A DNA stretch of 36,651 bases from an uncultured Gilliamella sp. GTDB lineage: Bacteria; Pseudomonadota; Gammaproteobacteria; Enterobacterales; Orbaceae. The notes beneath the pieces were generated by a model. The model was not told the origin of the DNA, made no database searches, and saw only the letters and a list, made by a program, of their open reading frames with translations. The first letter of the stretch is position 1. Every line of letters starts with the position of its first letter. Location: assembly GCA_946477995.1 (NCBI GenBank), contig CAMLAI010000008.1:1-36651 (forward strand). The letters are read 5' to 3'. The position numbers and the translations under genes are program-made. Of this stretch, positions 9,078 to 18,992 are shown piece after piece.

Positions 9078-10046
9078 CTAATTCTTTTGCTCAGCTAATT
9101 CTTGTTTCGCTTTCTTTAATAATTCATCCATATTATCGTTAGAATCATTAGGTACTTTACGAACGTCAAATTTGACGTTTTTAGCTTTTAACTTTTCGAA
9201 GGTTTCAACGTCTTGTGCATTCATTGATAACACTTTATTAACCATGACCTTACCCACAGAATGTGCCATCGAACCAACATTGACAACATTGATATCAACA
9301 CCACCTTCAATGGTTCTTAATACATCTTCAGGGTTTTCAAATAGCAATAAAGCTTTGGTATTGCCAAAACGAGGATCATGCGAAACTTCAATGATTTTTT
9401 TGATAGGAACCACGTTTGCTTTCACACCAGGAGGCGCCGCTTCTTCAATCAGTTTTTTTCTTAACTGGTCCTTAGCAACTGAATCTGATACGACAATAAT
9501 ACGGGTAGGATTGGTTGATTTTGTCCAAGAAGTGGCGACTTGACCATGTAATAAGCGAGAATCGATACGAGCTAACACAATTTTCATCTTTCCATCACCG
9601 ACAACTGTACCTTCTGGAATAGCTGCAGCGGGTTTAGATGTTTGTGTTTTGGCAGGTTCAACTGTTGCGCGAATGCCTTCTTTAGCAGATTCTAAAATTG
9701 CTGATGCAATTTCTTTGGCTGTTTCCATCGAAAAGCGTGATGAGTAAGCTTCAATTAACATAGGTAAGTTTAAACCAGCTACAATCGCCCAATTACTATG
9801 TTCACCACATAAATTATTCGCTTGATTGAAAGGTGTTCCGCCCCATAAATCCACTAAAAAAAGCACTTCATCTTGATTATCGAATGTTGCTATTGCAGCA
9901 AGCATTCTCTCTTTTAAACTTTCAGGACTATCACTTGGATGCAAGGTAACCGCTTTAACGTTTTCTTGTTCACCAAATATCATTGTTCCTGATTGTAGAA
10001 TCCCTTCTGCAAACTCGCCATGAGTTGCAAGAATAATTCCTACCAT
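9078..10046 (-). CDS. manX: PTS mannose-family fused IIAB phosphotransferase subunit
   Basis: 322 residues, matching the fused IIAB of E. coli ManX (323). The N-terminal IIA domain has the phospho-accepting histidine H9 in ILATHGEFAEG and the LVDLWGGTPFNQA motif. A linker rich in A, P, K and T (about residues 128-150) leads to the IIB domain, with its phospho-histidine at about H167 in RIDSRLLHGQVATSW. Phosphate passes from HPr to IIA, then IIB, then the sugar bound by IIC-IID. It is the first gene of manXYZ-DUF956, with a GGAGG ribosome site. Glucose, mannose, glucosamine or related sugars are likely substrates. Confidence 0.95.
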   Translation of the reverse strand: MVGIILATHGEFAEGILQSGTMIFGEQENVKAVTLHPSDSPESLKERMLAAIATFDNQDEVLFLVDLWGGTPFNQANNLCGEHSNWAIVAGLNLPMLIEAYSSRFSMETAKEIASAILESAKEGIRATVEPAKTQTSKPAAAIPEGTVVGDGKMKIVLARIDSRLLHGQVATSWTKSTNPTRIIVVSDSVAKDQLRKKLIEEAAPPGVKANVVPIKKIIEVSHDPRFGNTKALLLFENPEDVLRTIEGGVDINVVNVGSMAHSVGKVMVNKVLSMNAQDVETFEKLKAKNVKFDVRKVPNDSNDNMDELLKKAKQELAEQKN

Positions 10047-10657
10047 AGATCTTCCTCCAAATATTTATCTCATTGGATAATAATAAATTACTTTAAATGA
10101 GCACCAAAAACTAGTTTGGTTTAGTTAAGTCATATGTAAAAACATTGAACATAAATAGTCTGTTTATAAAAAATATGAGGTACATAGTTGTTTGTAAAAC
10201 AAATGTTTATATTCCTAATTTTTATATAATTAACTGTTAAATCATAACATTTATTAATAAGTTAAGTATAGATAATCTATTTTTTTATAGAAGAATTTTA
10301 TCTATTTTTAAAAAATCATTTATTCTTGTTACGAAATTTTGCTAATTATTGATCATCCATCTAATAATGGATACTGTTATTTTATGCTTATTGATAATCA
10401 GTATTTAATCTTATTATATGATGATTATTACTGGTTATTGACGCAAAATTAATTATCAGTTATTTAATCCATAATGATGGATTTTGATATTAAATCAACA
10501 AGTTGTTGACTAAAACATCTACCATTTTAGACTTTTAAGATGATTTTCTTCAAAGCTAATTGATTGGTTTTTGTCCATTTCGTCAGGTATGTTTTGCTAA
10601 CATGCAACTCAATATTGCTGCTGATTTAATTTTAAGGAGTTTTTTATCGCTCAACTT

Positions 10658-10699
10658 TAGATCACATCAAACAATGTCAAAGATAACTGATGTGATCTA
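10658..10699. promoter_or_regulatory. 12-base inverted repeat with CRP-like half-sites
   Basis: TAGATCACATCA (10658-10669) and TGATGTGATCTA (10688-10699) are perfect complements separated by 18 bases. Each arm contains half of the CRP consensus (AGATCACA or TGTGATCT). It could be a pair of half-sites for a dimeric regulator upstream of manXYZ, or a hairpin in a long leader. Confidence 0.45.
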
Positions 10700-10815
10700 T
10701 ACGCTAAATTAGATTGTCTTAGTTTTTTGATTTACCAAATGCAACTGTAAAAATTAAATTGAGATTATTTTCGTCAAATGTACTATATTGCTATTTTTTA
10801 AAAATACATTTGAAC

Positions 10816-10838
10816 TAAAAATCACCTTTTTTAAAGGT
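10816..10838 (-). terminator. Terminator after murQ
   Basis: On the minus strand, ACCTTT and AAAGGT pair around three A residues, and GATTTTTAG follows. It begins 16 bases after the murQ stop and would end the aas-lplT-murQ transcript. The stem is short. Confidence 0.6.
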
Positions 10839-10853
10839 ATTTTAATCGTTATT

Positions 10854-11765
10854 TTATAAACCATGATCTTTTAGCGCACGACGAATAAATCCACTATTTT
10901 CTGATAGGACCTTTTTGGCTTGCGTAAAAGATAGATTAGCTAAAATCATTAAAATAGCTGTTTTACAGTGTCGATTACTTTGTTGTAATGCTAAAGTCGC
11001 GGTTTGTCGGTCACAATCGGTTGCTTGCATAACAATTGATATTTGGCGCTCAATCAGTTTAGCATTGGTTGCTTCAACATCTACCATCAAGTTACCGTAA
11101 ACTTTGCCAATTTTAATCATACTTGCTGTGGTTAACATATTTAGTACAAGCTTTTGTGCCGTGCCCGCTTTCATTCTAGATGAGCCGGTGATCACTTCTG
11201 CACCAACAATGGGAGTGATTGCGATATCGGCTAATTCAAGCATGGGAGCTTTGGGATTGCAGCATAAGCTTACAACTTTGCACCCCAGTGATTTAGCAAA
11301 GTGCATGGCACCAAGAACATAAGGTGTGCGCCCACTAGCTGCAATTCCGACTAAAACATCGTTGGCTGATAAATTGATCTTGGTTAAATCACGTTCAGCT
11401 AATTGTGGATTGTCTTCAGCATTTTCAACAGCATGAAAGATTGCCTGCTGACCACCAGCGATTAAGCCGATGACCAGTTCAGGCGGTGTGCCATAAGTTG
11501 GTGGGCATTCACTGGCATCTAAAATGCCTAAACGCCCCGATGTGCCAGCACCAATGTAAACTAATCTACCTTGATTTAACAAAGCATGACTAACTACATC
11601 TACTGCTTGAGCTATGTTGCTTAATTCTTGCTCTACTGCTAAGGCAACTTTTTTATCTTCATTATTGATAATTTTAAGAATTTCTAATGTAGAGCAATTA
11701 TCAATTTGTTCACTATTGAGATTGCGGCTCTCGGTTAACATAGAAGATAAATTAATATTTTGCAT
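10854..11765 (-). CDS. murQ: N-acetylmuramic acid 6-phosphate etherase
   Basis: 303 residues, near the 298 of E. coli MurQ. The cytoplasmic enzyme splits the lactyl ether of MurNAc-6-P to give GlcNAc-6-P and D-lactate, recovering cell-wall sugar. The SIS domain is clear: [20 protein letters not shown] near the start and [20 protein letters not shown] later, with [10 protein letters not shown]. Its ATG lies inside the end of lplT (14-base overlap), so it is translated from the aas-lplT message. The anmK and murP partners are not in this window. Confidence 0.96.
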   Translation of the reverse strand: MQNINLSSMLTESRNLNSEQIDNCSTLEILKIINNEDKKVALAVEQELSNIAQAVDVVSHALLNQGRLVYIGAGTSGRLGILDASECPPTYGTPPELVIGLIAGGQQAIFHAVENAEDNPQLAERDLTKINLSANDVLVGIAASGRTPYVLGAMHFAKSLGCKVVSLCCNPKAPMLELADIAITPIVGAEVITGSSRMKAGTAQKLVLNMLTTASMIKIGKVYGNLMVDVEATNAKLIERQISIVMQATDCDRQTATLALQQSNRHCKTAILMILANLSFTQAKKVLSENSGFIRRALKDHGL

Positions 11766-12960
11766 GTTTTCTTAATCCTAGCCATAGAAGAAATATTATT
11801 AGCGTAAATAAGCAACCAAAACCTACACCAATAGCAATAACAGGGAGGTTGAGCGCAACGGCTAAGGTATAAAGCCCTAACATGATCATCATTGCACTAT
11901 ATTCGCTTAAGTTTTGGATTGATATGACACTACCTGCACCAACTAAATCTTTGCCCATTTTTTGGATCAAGGCATTGAGTGGTACTAAGAAAAATCCACC
12001 TAGTGCACCAATGATCACTAATAAAATATAGGATGAAATGATATGGCTTTGCAATGTAAAAGCTATAACGGCAATGCCCATCATGATTCCAGCAGGAATA
12101 CAACGTAATGTTTTATCGATCGAAATAAATGCACTAGCTAAACCAGCGCCAATTACAATGCCGATGGCAACAATGGCATTAAGATTGGTCGGGGTTGAAT
12201 TGTCAACAATACCTAAAACCACAGGCACCCAGCTAATCAATAAAAAACGTAATGTAATGCCTGCTCCCCAAAATAGGCTGGTGCCTAATAGCGTATATAA
12301 AGCTTGTTTATTACTGAAGATGATTTTGACTGTGCGGGTAAAATCTTTCACCATACTGGTAAATTTCCAGTGAATATCTTTTCTTGCAGCAGGTAACTTG
12401 GGAATAAATATGTTAGCAATTACGGCGAGTGCATACATTAAAACACAAGTAAGTAAGGATGCACTGACATTCATATCGGCAATATGCCCACCAGCCAAAG
12501 AACCCAGCAGAATTGCTGCAATTGTTGATGCTTCAATTAAACCATTCGCTTTTATTAACTTATCACCCGATGTCAGCTCGCCTAAAATACCATATTTTGC
12601 TGGAGAGTAACCGGCAGCGCCAATACCCACTAAAAAATAACCGATAAAGGGACTAATATTTAAGCAGATACTTGCTGCGCCAATTAATTTTAGACCATTG
12701 GCTATCATCATCGCTTTGCCTTTAGACATACTATCGGCAAATTGGCCAACAAAAGGTGAAAGAATTATAAAAGGAACAACAAAGCTAATTTGTAATACTG
12801 ATTGGCTCCATTGTGGGTAATGCAAATTTTTAATATAAGCAAGAATAGCAAAAAAGATTGCATTATCCGCAAATGCTGAAAAAAACTGCGCTAGCATGGT
12901 TGCTACCATGCCTTTGCTTAATAGTGAATATTGTTTCATAGTAGATTCTGACTTATTCAT
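11752..12960 (-). CDS. lplT: Lysophospholipid transporter LplT (major facilitator superfamily)
   Basis: 402 residues with about twelve membrane helices. LplT flips lysophosphatidylethanolamine and related lysolipids across the inner membrane, for re-acylation by Aas. Strongly conserved pieces are [60 protein letters not shown] and [16 protein letters not shown]. The length is near E. coli LplT (397). Its start overlaps the end of aas by 8 bases, and its stop overlaps murQ by 14. A second ATG at residue 8 ([10 protein letters not shown]) is an alternative start nearer the family pattern. Confidence 0.95.
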   Translation of the reverse strand: MNKSESTMKQYSLLSKGMVATMLAQFFSAFADNAIFFAILAYIKNLHYPQWSQSVLQISFVVPFIILSPFVGQFADSMSKGKAMMIANGLKLIGAASICLNISPFIGYFLVGIGAAGYSPAKYGILGELTSGDKLIKANGLIEASTIAAILLGSLAGGHIADMNVSASLLTCVLMYALAVIANIFIPKLPAARKDIHWKFTSMVKDFTRTVKIIFSNKQALYTLLGTSLFWGAGITLRFLLISWVPVVLGIVDNSTPTNLNAIVAIGIVIGAGLASAFISIDKTLRCIPAGIMMGIAVIAFTLQSHIISSYILLVIIGALGGFFLVPLNALIQKMGKDLVGAGSVISIQNLSEYSAMMIMLGLYTLAVALNLPVIAIGVGFGCLFTLIIFLLWLGLRKHAKY

Positions 12961-15094
12961 CGGCCATTTTTCTTAGCGTGATAAAATCGATTTTACCCGT
13001 GCCAAGTAATGGTAACTCTTTAACAACCCGAATATCACGTGGAATGGCTAATGTTGGTATACCCAGTTCTTGAGCGGCTTGATTGAGTAATTCTCGATTA
13101 ATGTTAGACGATGTGGTAAACAGTACAATTGCTTCGCCTTTAGCCGAGTCTGTTTTCACTGTTGCGCCATTCATCGAATCGGGATCGACTTTTTTGGCTA
13201 GAGCTTCAACACTTTCTAATGACACCATTTCACCGGCAATTTTAGCAAATCGTTTTAAGCGTCCTTTAATGGTAACAAAACCTTCGTTATCAATAGCGAC
13301 AATATCGCCAGTATCATACCAACCTTTTTCGACCTTGCCGTTTTCATCTGTGGCAGCAGGGACTTCAAGTTTACCTGGATTTTCAACACGTAAGTAGCCT
13401 TTCATCACGTTAGGCCCTTTTAATTGTAGTTCGCCACCATCGGTAATCCCTGATATCGGAATTAATCGTGAAATCATACCCGGTAGTAATCGTCCAACTG
13501 TGCCCGCTTTAAAGGCCATAGGCACATTAAGGGCAACAACCGGTGCACATTCGGTCACACCATAACCTTCTAAAATACGAATACCAAATTTATCTTTCCA
13601 TTGTTCTCGAACTGAATCTGGTAGTTTTTCAGCACCCGCAACTACGTAACGTAAGCGCATAAAATCATAAGGGTGTGCATATCGCGCATAGTTAGCTAAG
13701 AATGTTGGTGTACCAAATAGAACAGTACAATTTTGGTCATAGATAATTTCGGGAACCATACGATAATGTAATGGATTTGGATATAAAAAGGTTCGACTGC
13801 CTGAAAACAGCGGTAAAAATAGACCAGCAGTAATACCAAAAGCATGAAACAGTGGCAAAGCTGACATAAAACGGTCTGCTGGTGTTGGATCGATAACTGT
13901 TCGAATTTGTTCTACATTGGCAATCAAACTATTATGGCTATGTACCACACCTTTAGGATTACCTTCAGAGCCGGAAGTAAAGAGTACTAATGCTTCGTCA
14001 TCACTAGATTGACGACGCTGAACCAAACGTGGAATATATTGATGAATTAAAATATATAATTTATCACTGAAGGTTAAGCTTTTACGTAAATCTTCAAGGA
14101 AATACCATTTAACACCCTTGACTTCTTCAAGTAAGTAATCAAGCTTACCTTTTTGGATGAATTTTCGAGAAGTAATAATGGTTTTAATTTCAGCCGCTGT
14201 TACCGCACAGGTTATGCCTTTGGTGCCTGCTGTATAATTAAGCATTGCTGGAATTCTGTTTTTAACCGATAAACCAAAAATAGTTGCAACAGTAATTGTT
14301 GCATTTGGTAATAACAGTCCGACTCGTTCTTTTCTTTTCGTTATTTTAGCAATGATGCAACTAACACCAATAATTTGTTTAAGAAGGTTTCGGTATGACG
14401 CTTCCGATGTTGTCGGGTCTTGCACCATACGTGACTTAACCCCGTATTTTACTTGTGCTTCAAGTAAAGCTTCAAATAGTGTCAATTTGGGGCGACTTGC
14501 CATGCGAGCATTCATCATAATTTCATGCAGTTTTTCGCCTGCAATGTAACGCCTATCTCTGGCTTTTGGCGCATTTGGCATTGGAATAGAGGTCGGCTCA
14601 AGAACATGAATAGTTATCTTTGGAAACAAATGCCGTTTGAATAATCCTTTTAAACGACTGGTTAAGGTAAACTCCGCCCCTTCAATCCAAACTGGTACGA
14701 TAGTCGCTTTAGAACGAGCCGCAACAAAAGCCGCACCATCATAAATTTTCATTAACGAACCTGTTATTGTGATTCGGCCTTCAGGGAAAATCACAATTGG
14801 CCGGCCTTTTTCAATTTCACGAACTAATCGTTTTATTGCCATAGGACTGATAGGATCCATTGGCACAAAATCAACATAACGCTTTGCTAAACGTACCAAC
14901 CAATGGTCTATATAGCCTGCGTAGATAGCAAAAACAGGTTTTACTGGTAAAAAAACACCGATTAAAACGCCATCGAGGAAGGAAACATGATTAGGCGTGA
15001 TAAGAAGCCTATCTTGTTTTAAATTATCTAGATTGCCATGAACTTTAACATGAAATAAAATCTTAAGAAAAAATTTTAGTATTTTAAATAACAT
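12953..15094 (-). CDS. aas: Bifunctional 2-acylglycerophosphoethanolamine acyltransferase / acyl-ACP synthetase
   Basis: 713 residues from the chosen start; E. coli Aas has 719. The N-terminal PlsC-type domain has NHVSFLDG (the HX4D catalytic motif) and VIFPEGRIT. The C-terminal AMP-binding domain has [37 protein letters not shown] and a GKIDF ending with the expected adenylation lysine. It re-acylates lysophospholipids brought in by LplT. The frame extends upstream to an ATG at 15169, but homology begins at [11 protein letters not shown], whose ATG is at 15092-15094 with a GAG ribosome site. The extra 25 residues are therefore probably not translated. The gene overlaps lplT by 8 bases. Confidence 0.93.
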   Translation of the reverse strand: MLFKILKFFLKILFHVKVHGNLDNLKQDRLLITPNHVSFLDGVLIGVFLPVKPVFAIYAGYIDHWLVRLAKRYVDFVPMDPISPMAIKRLVREIEKGRPIVIFPEGRITITGSLMKIYDGAAFVAARSKATIVPVWIEGAEFTLTSRLKGLFKRHLFPKITIHVLEPTSIPMPNAPKARDRRYIAGEKLHEIMMNARMASRPKLTLFEALLEAQVKYGVKSRMVQDPTTSEASYRNLLKQIIGVSCIIAKITKRKERVGLLLPNATITVATIFGLSVKNRIPAMLNYTAGTKGITCAVTAAEIKTIITSRKFIQKGKLDYLLEEVKGVKWYFLEDLRKSLTFSDKLYILIHQYIPRLVQRRQSSDDEALVLFTSGSEGNPKGVVHSHNSLIANVEQIRTVIDPTPADRFMSALPLFHAFGITAGLFLPLFSGSRTFLYPNPLHYRMVPEIIYDQNCTVLFGTPTFLANYARYAHPYDFMRLRYVVAGAEKLPDSVREQWKDKFGIRILEGYGVTECAPVVALNVPMAFKAGTVGRLLPGMISRLIPISGITDGGELQLKGPNVMKGYLRVENPGKLEVPAATDENGKVEKGWYDTGDIVAIDNEGFVTIKGRLKRFAKIAGEMVSLESVEALAKKVDPDSMNGATVKTDSAKGEAIVLFTTSSNINRELLNQAAQELGIPTLAIPRDIRVVKELPLLGTGKIDFITLRKMADE

Positions 15095-15288
15095 CTGATT
15101 TCTCAATTGTCGTGCAAAATTACACTTTGTCATAATAGTGAAAAAGTAAGCAATATACAAGATAAGCAATTTATCCTGTTATTTCAATTAAAACAAAACA
15201 TTATTATAAATGCCATTAGGGCTATTGAATAATTAGACAATCGATGTTGCTCAAAAAAATAAGCATTAAAAAATGGACTGGAGATAAA

Positions 15289-16263
15289 ATGTTAATATTA
15301 ACGGCTAATGAGATTAAAAAAGTTTATACCATGCAAGATGCGATTGCAGCAGATAAGCAAGCTTTGAAAATTTATACCGAGGGTAACAGTGAGGTACCAT
15401 TACGGATTAATTTTGATATGCAAAAGGGGCAGAGTTTATTTATGCCTGCACATATAAAAGGGAGCGATATTGTCGGCATTAAAATTGTGTCAGTCTTTCC
15501 TGATAATCCAACCTTAGGTAAGCCATCAGTACCGGCACAAGTCTTATTGCTTAATCCACAAACAGGTGAAGTTTGTGCAATGTTAGATGGCACTTATGTT
15601 ACTCAACTTCGAACTGGTGCGGTACAAGGCGCGGCAACAGATTTATTAGCGCGTAAAGATGCTCGTCGCGCGGTATTAATTGGTACGGGAGGACAAGCTG
15701 TATCTCAGTTGGAGGCAATGCTAACTGTTCGTCCACTAACAGACGTGGCCATTTTTGATATTGATAGTGAAAAAGCCAAACAGTTCACCGAAGCGATGAA
15801 AAGACAATTTGAACATTTCTCTGCTAATTTTTATTGCTCACAGGACTTGGATCAAGATATTAGTCAAGCCGATATTATTACTTCTGTGACGACTTCAAAA
15901 GTAGCGACGTTTAATGGTGCTAACGTTAAACCAGGCACTCATATTAATGGTGTTGGTGCTTATACGCCAGAAATGCATGAAATTCCAAGTGATGTAGTGA
16001 AAAAATCGTCTATTCGTGTTCTTGATACTAAAGCAGGTGTTTTTGCTGAAGCCGGCGATATCATCGATCCGATCAATCAAAAGTTAGTGTCTAAAGATGA
16101 TTTTTTAGAATTAGGCAATTTAGTGATGGACTCTACGCTATGTCGTGAAAATGATCAGCAAATTACGTTATTTAAAACCGTTGGTACCGCTGTGCTAGAT
16201 GTTTACGTTGGCTATGATATTTACTTAAAAGCCAAACAAAAAGCAATCGGCTTAACAATATAA
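15289..16263 (+). CDS. Ornithine cyclodeaminase / mu-crystallin family protein
   Basis: 324 residues from the ATG at 15289, which has a GGAG site five bases upstream; homology also begins there (MLILTANEIKKVYTMQDAI). An ATG at 15244 would add 15 unrelated residues. The NAD(P)-binding core is visible: LIGTGGQAVSQLEAM, then FDIDSEKA. Upstream residues VPLRI, MPAHI and GIKIVSVFPDN with DGTYVTQLRTGA follow the family pattern, as does NGVGAYTPEMHEI. Members include ornithine cyclodeaminase (ornithine to proline and ammonia), alanine dehydrogenase, and ketimine or amino-acid reductases, so the reaction is not settled. It is transcribed divergently from aas, stands alone, and ends at a clear terminator. 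Confidence 0.85.
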   Translation: MLILTANEIKKVYTMQDAIAADKQALKIYTEGNSEVPLRINFDMQKGQSLFMPAHIKGSDIVGIKIVSVFPDNPTLGKPSVPAQVLLLNPQTGEVCAMLDGTYVTQLRTGAVQGAATDLLARKDARRAVLIGTGGQAVSQLEAMLTVRPLTDVAIFDIDSEKAKQFTEAMKRQFEHFSANFYCSQDLDQDISQADIITSVTTSKVATFNGANVKPGTHINGVGAYTPEMHEIPSDVVKKSSIRVLDTKAGVFAEAGDIIDPINQKLVSKDDFLELGNLVMDSTLCRENDQQITLFKTVGTAVLDVYVGYDIYLKAKQKAIGLTI

Positions 16264-16266
16264 AAT

Positions 16267-16287
16267 AGGGCAATAGCCCTTTTTTTT
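16267..16287 (+). terminator. Terminator of the ornithine cyclodeaminase family gene
   Basis: AGGGC and GCCCT pair around AATA and are followed by a run of eight T (16280-16287), starting 3 bases after the stop codon. Confidence 0.85.
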
Positions 16288-16331
16288 ACACAAATTTTTA
16301 AGTAAGCAATAGCCTTTTATCGATATAAAAC

Positions 16332-17345
16332 TTAACTTTTTAATTCTTCTTTTTGCGAACGCCCAAGTAATGCCATTGCCGCTTGTTTTGGATCTTTATG
16401 TTCATATAGGACTTGATATATCTGTTCTGTAATTGGCATATCGACGTGATTGTTTTTAGCTAATAGCCAGACTTCTTTGGTGTTTTTATATCCTTCGACA
16501 ACTTGAGCTATCGTTTTTTGTGCTTCTTCAATGGTTTTATTTTGACCTAATAATATACCAAAGCGACGATTACGTGATTGATTATCAGTACAAGTTAAGA
16601 CCAGATCACCAAGCCCAGCCATCCCCATAAAGGTGGCAGGGTCAGCGCCAAGTTTAGCACCTAATCGCATCATTTCAGCCAATCCTCGGGTAATTAGCGC
16701 TGTTCGAGCATTGGCACCAAAACCAAGTCCATCAGATAGACCTGCACCAATAGCAATAACATTTTTGACAGCGCCACCTAGTTGTACGCCAATAAAATCT
16801 TTACTGCTATAAACACGAAAACTTTTACTACAGTGAAATAAATTCTGTAACTCAGTTAAAAACAAATCATCGGTCGATGCAACGGTTACCGCAGTGGGTA
16901 AACCTGATGCGACTTCTTTGGCAAAGGTCGGACCAGAAATGACTGCTAAAGGAATTTCATTACCTAGAATTTCTCTTGCTACATCTTGTAATAAACGTCC
17001 TGTGTCGGCTTCTAAACCCTTTGTCGCCCAAACGATTTTTGAATCTTTACGTAAAAAAGGTTTAATTTGCTTTAAAATAGTAGCAAAAGCGTGACTAGGT
17101 ACTACAATAAGTAAGATGGGTGCAGCACTAACAGCGGTTTGTAAATCCGTTTCAACCTGTAATTCAGGTGGAAAAGCAATATCTGGTAAAAATTGCTTAT
17201 TTTGCCTATCTTGCTGCAAAATAGTCATTTTATCAGGGTTATGACCCCATAATAGTGTTGGATGACCATTACGAGCCAGTAATATTGCTAAAGAGGTTCC
17301 ATAGGAACCTGCTCCAATGACTGTTACTACAGCGCTTTTTTTCAT
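16332..17345 (-). CDS. gpsA: Glycerol-3-phosphate dehydrogenase [NAD(P)+]
   Basis: 337 residues, as in enterobacteria (339). The soluble enzyme reduces dihydroxyacetone phosphate to sn-glycerol 3-phosphate for phospholipid synthesis. The N-terminal nucleotide-binding GxGxxG is seen in [33 protein letters not shown] and [15 protein letters not shown], with the catalytic lysine, are present, as is [12 protein letters not shown]. It is downstream of secB on the same strand, 44 bases away, the same order as in E. coli. Confidence 0.97.
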   Translation of the reverse strand: MKKSAVVTVIGAGSYGTSLAILLARNGHPTLLWGHNPDKMTILQQDRQNKQFLPDIAFPPELQVETDLQTAVSAAPILLIVVPSHAFATILKQIKPFLRKDSKIVWATKGLEADTGRLLQDVAREILGNEIPLAVISGPTFAKEVASGLPTAVTVASTDDLFLTELQNLFHCSKSFRVYSSKDFIGVQLGGAVKNVIAIGAGLSDGLGFGANARTALITRGLAEMMRLGAKLGADPATFMGMAGLGDLVLTCTDNQSRNRRFGILLGQNKTIEEAQKTIAQVVEGYKNTKEVWLLAKNNHVDMPITEQIYQVLYEHKDPKQAAMALLGRSQKEELKS

Positions 17346-17389
17346 GAATAATCCGATAAACTGATTAAAAATTTATTGCCAAACAACCA

Positions 17390-17863
17390 CTATTGTAGTG
17401 TTTCAGCAGAACTAGCTTCAGCTTGTTGTTGAAGATAGTTAAGGAATAGTGCATCAAAATTTACTGGCTCTAAATTGAGTTGAGGGAATGTACCTTTGGT
17501 CACTAAACTTGACACGACTTCTCGAGCATAAGGGAACAATATATTTGGACAGTAAGCCCCAACGCAGTGTTGTATTTGGTTTTCATCAAAGCCAATTAAT
17601 GAAAAAATACCGGCTTGAGTAACTTCACATATATACACAACTTCATCTTGTGACTTCACTGTTACTGTGACGCGCAAAGCAACTTCATACACGCTTTCAT
17701 TCAAAATTTGAGATGATGAATTAAGTTCAATATTCATGTCAGGTTGCCATTGTTTTGTAAAAATTTCTGGCACATTATTGGTTTCGAACGAAACATCTTT
17801 AGTATAAATACGTTGAATTGCGAATTGTGTTTCGGCTTGTTGTGTATTGTTTTGTTCAGTCAT
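17390..17863 (-). CDS. secB: Protein-export chaperone SecB
   Basis: 157 residues (E. coli 155). SecB is a cytoplasmic tetramer that holds preproteins unfolded and hands them to Sec[21 protein letters not shown] and [16 protein letters not shown], then [41 protein letters not shown] and [15 protein letters not shown], are characteristic. It lies between the yibN-like gene and gpsA. E. coli has grxC between yibN and secB; here the gap is only 29 bases and no grxC is present. Confidence 0.97.
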   Translation of the reverse strand: MTEQNNTQQAETQFAIQRIYTKDVSFETNNVPEIFTKQWQPDMNIELNSSSQILNESVYEVALRVTVTVKSQDEVVYICEVTQAGIFSLIGFDENQIQHCVGAYCPNILFPYAREVVSSLVTKGTFPQLNLEPVNFDALFLNYLQQQAEASSAETLQ

Positions 17864-17892
17864 GATAAAACCTTATTTATTTTTAAATTATA

Positions 17893-18333
17893 TTATTTTC
17901 TAACTAATGGTAAATTTTCGCCATTCCATCCAGCAATGCCATCTTTTAAGGCATAAACATGTAAAAAACCTTGTTTTACAAGAATTTCACCAATATTTGT
18001 TGATGATAAGCCATTTTCATCGATTAAAATAATAAGATCCTCTTTGAATTTATCAATGGTTTTGGCGCTTGCATTTTTAATATCAATCGGCAAGATATTA
18101 TGAGATTCAGTCACATGCCCTTTTTTGAAGCTATCAGCAGAACGAATATCAACAATAACGGCATTTTGCTTATTGATCATATTGATTGCTTGAGCATTAT
18201 TAATAATCTTAACTTTCGATAATTTGCTTTTAATCGTTAATACAATGATTGCAATGAATAACACAATCCAACCGAGTGAAAGTAAAAGGTGATTTTTTAC
18301 AAAAGGAATAATTTCGAGTGTAATAAAGTCCAT
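17893..18333 (-). CDS. yibN: Membrane-anchored rhodanese-like protein (YibN family)
   Basis: 146 residues, close to E. coli YibN (143). One N-terminal membrane segment (about residues 14-33, LLLSLGWIVLFIAIIVL) is followed by a cytoplasmic rhodanese fold: NAVIVDIRSADSFKKGHV, then HNILP, then a GIAGWNGENLPLVRK ending typical of YibN. The position that holds the catalytic cysteine in active rhodaneses reads ILIDENGLSS, so sulfur transfer is unlikely; E. coli YibN also appears to lack it. The gene leads the yibN-secB-gpsA group. Confidence 0.88.
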   Translation of the reverse strand: MDFITLEIIPFVKNHLLLSLGWIVLFIAIIVLTIKSKLSKVKIINNAQAINMINKQNAVIVDIRSADSFKKGHVTESHNILPIDIKNASAKTIDKFKEDLIILIDENGLSSTNIGEILVKQGFLHVYALKDGIAGWNGENLPLVRK

Positions 18334-18870
18334 ACTTATGTGATTACCTGATTTTTTCGATATAAGCTAAGATTATAGCGATATTATGCGGTGAAATATA
18401 GTACCATTATGTGAAAACATTATTAATGTCATGATGATTATTCGATTTTTAAGTTAAAAATAGATGACTTTAAACAGAATGATATTGATAAGTGGTTACT
18501 CAATTGATTACGTTTTTCTAATTTAGTGATATGAATTCCAATCAAATATCCTCCAAATAACGCAAGGAATCTTTATTAGTTTCTCCTATTTTTTGCATAT
18601 CATGGTGACCAATTTTTCTGGTTTGTTTCAATATTAACCATCGAACAGACAACAAGTAGCACTTACTTTTTCTAATACTAAAATAACACTGAGAAAAACT
18701 AAAAATTATTATTGAATTATCATGAGGCATTAAAAAATGCTGGAGTAAAGTTCAAACAAAATATCTGTATGCACCAATACTGAAAGTTTATAAAAGCTGC
18801 AACTGTATATAACTTATTTTATATTGGTTTTAGTTTAAGCTTTTGTAATCTTTGATTAGGTAGCAATGAT
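18334..18870. other. Intergenic region between yibN and the glnA control region
   Basis: About 540 AT-rich bases with no gene I can support. A 62-codon frame on the minus strand (18542-18730) ends in KIGETNKDSLRYLEDI, but it matches no family I recognise and has no good ribosome site. A lone TGCACC at 18770-18775 resembles an NtrC half-site. Confidence 0.4.
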
Positions 18871-18879
18871 TGGTTTTGG

Positions 18880-18896
18880 TGCATTACTTTGGTGCT
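18880..18896. promoter_or_regulatory. NtrC (GlnG) binding site, distal
   Basis: TGCATT-N5-GGTGCT matches the NtrC dyad TGCACC-N5-GGTGCA with three mismatches. It is centred about 115 bases upstream of the expected sigma-54 transcription start. Confidence 0.6.
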
Positions 18897-18899
18897 TAT

Positions 18900-18916
18900 T
18901 GCTTTATTTTGGTGCA
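18900..18916. promoter_or_regulatory. NtrC (GlnG) binding site, proximal
   Basis: TGCTTT-N5-GGTGCA keeps a full right half-site. It lies 20 bases, two helical turns, from the distal site, as expected for cooperating NtrC dimers, and is centred near -95. Confidence 0.62.
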
Positions 18917-18976
18917 ATAATAATATTTGTGTTATTATCAGGTTAGCTTATTGACCACTTAAGCATGGTTAAAAAA

Positions 18977-18992
18977 TGGCATCATATTTGCA
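18977..18992 (+). promoter_or_regulatory. Sigma-54 promoter of glnA
   Basis: TGGCAT-N5-TTGCA has the invariant GG (18978-18979) and GC (18990-18991) at -24/-12 spacing. Transcription should start near 19003, about 59 bases before glnA. The two NtrC sites upstream support the call. Confidence 0.85.

Larger units (their letters stand above)
10047..10853. other. 807-base intergenic region upstream of manX
   Basis: Very AT-rich with no believable coding frame. It holds the murQ terminator (10816-10838), a 12-base inverted repeat with CRP-like half-sites (10658-10699), and two dyads built on ATCCAT/ATGGAT (near 10356 and at 10466-10483). It also holds a related direct repeat (10393-10410 and about 10452-10469). 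No convincing single sigma-70 or sigma-54 promoter for manX can be picked. The region is long enough for a regulatory leader or an unrecognised small RNA, but nothing here proves either. Confidence 0.5.

Noticed and set aside
10047..10200. Sigma-54 promoter for manXYZ, as in LevR-controlled systems
   Set aside because: I found no -24/-12 pair with GG and GC at the right spacing upstream of manX, and no LevR-type activator in the window.
15095..15169. 25-residue N-terminal extension of Aas
   Set aside because: The family sequence begins at the ATG at 15092-15094, and the extension has no similarity to known Aas proteins.
18542..18730. 62-codon frame on the minus strand upstream of glnA
   Set aside because: No recognised family, no clear ribosome site, and it sits in AT-rich intergenic DNA. 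It may be a gene remnant but I cannot support it.
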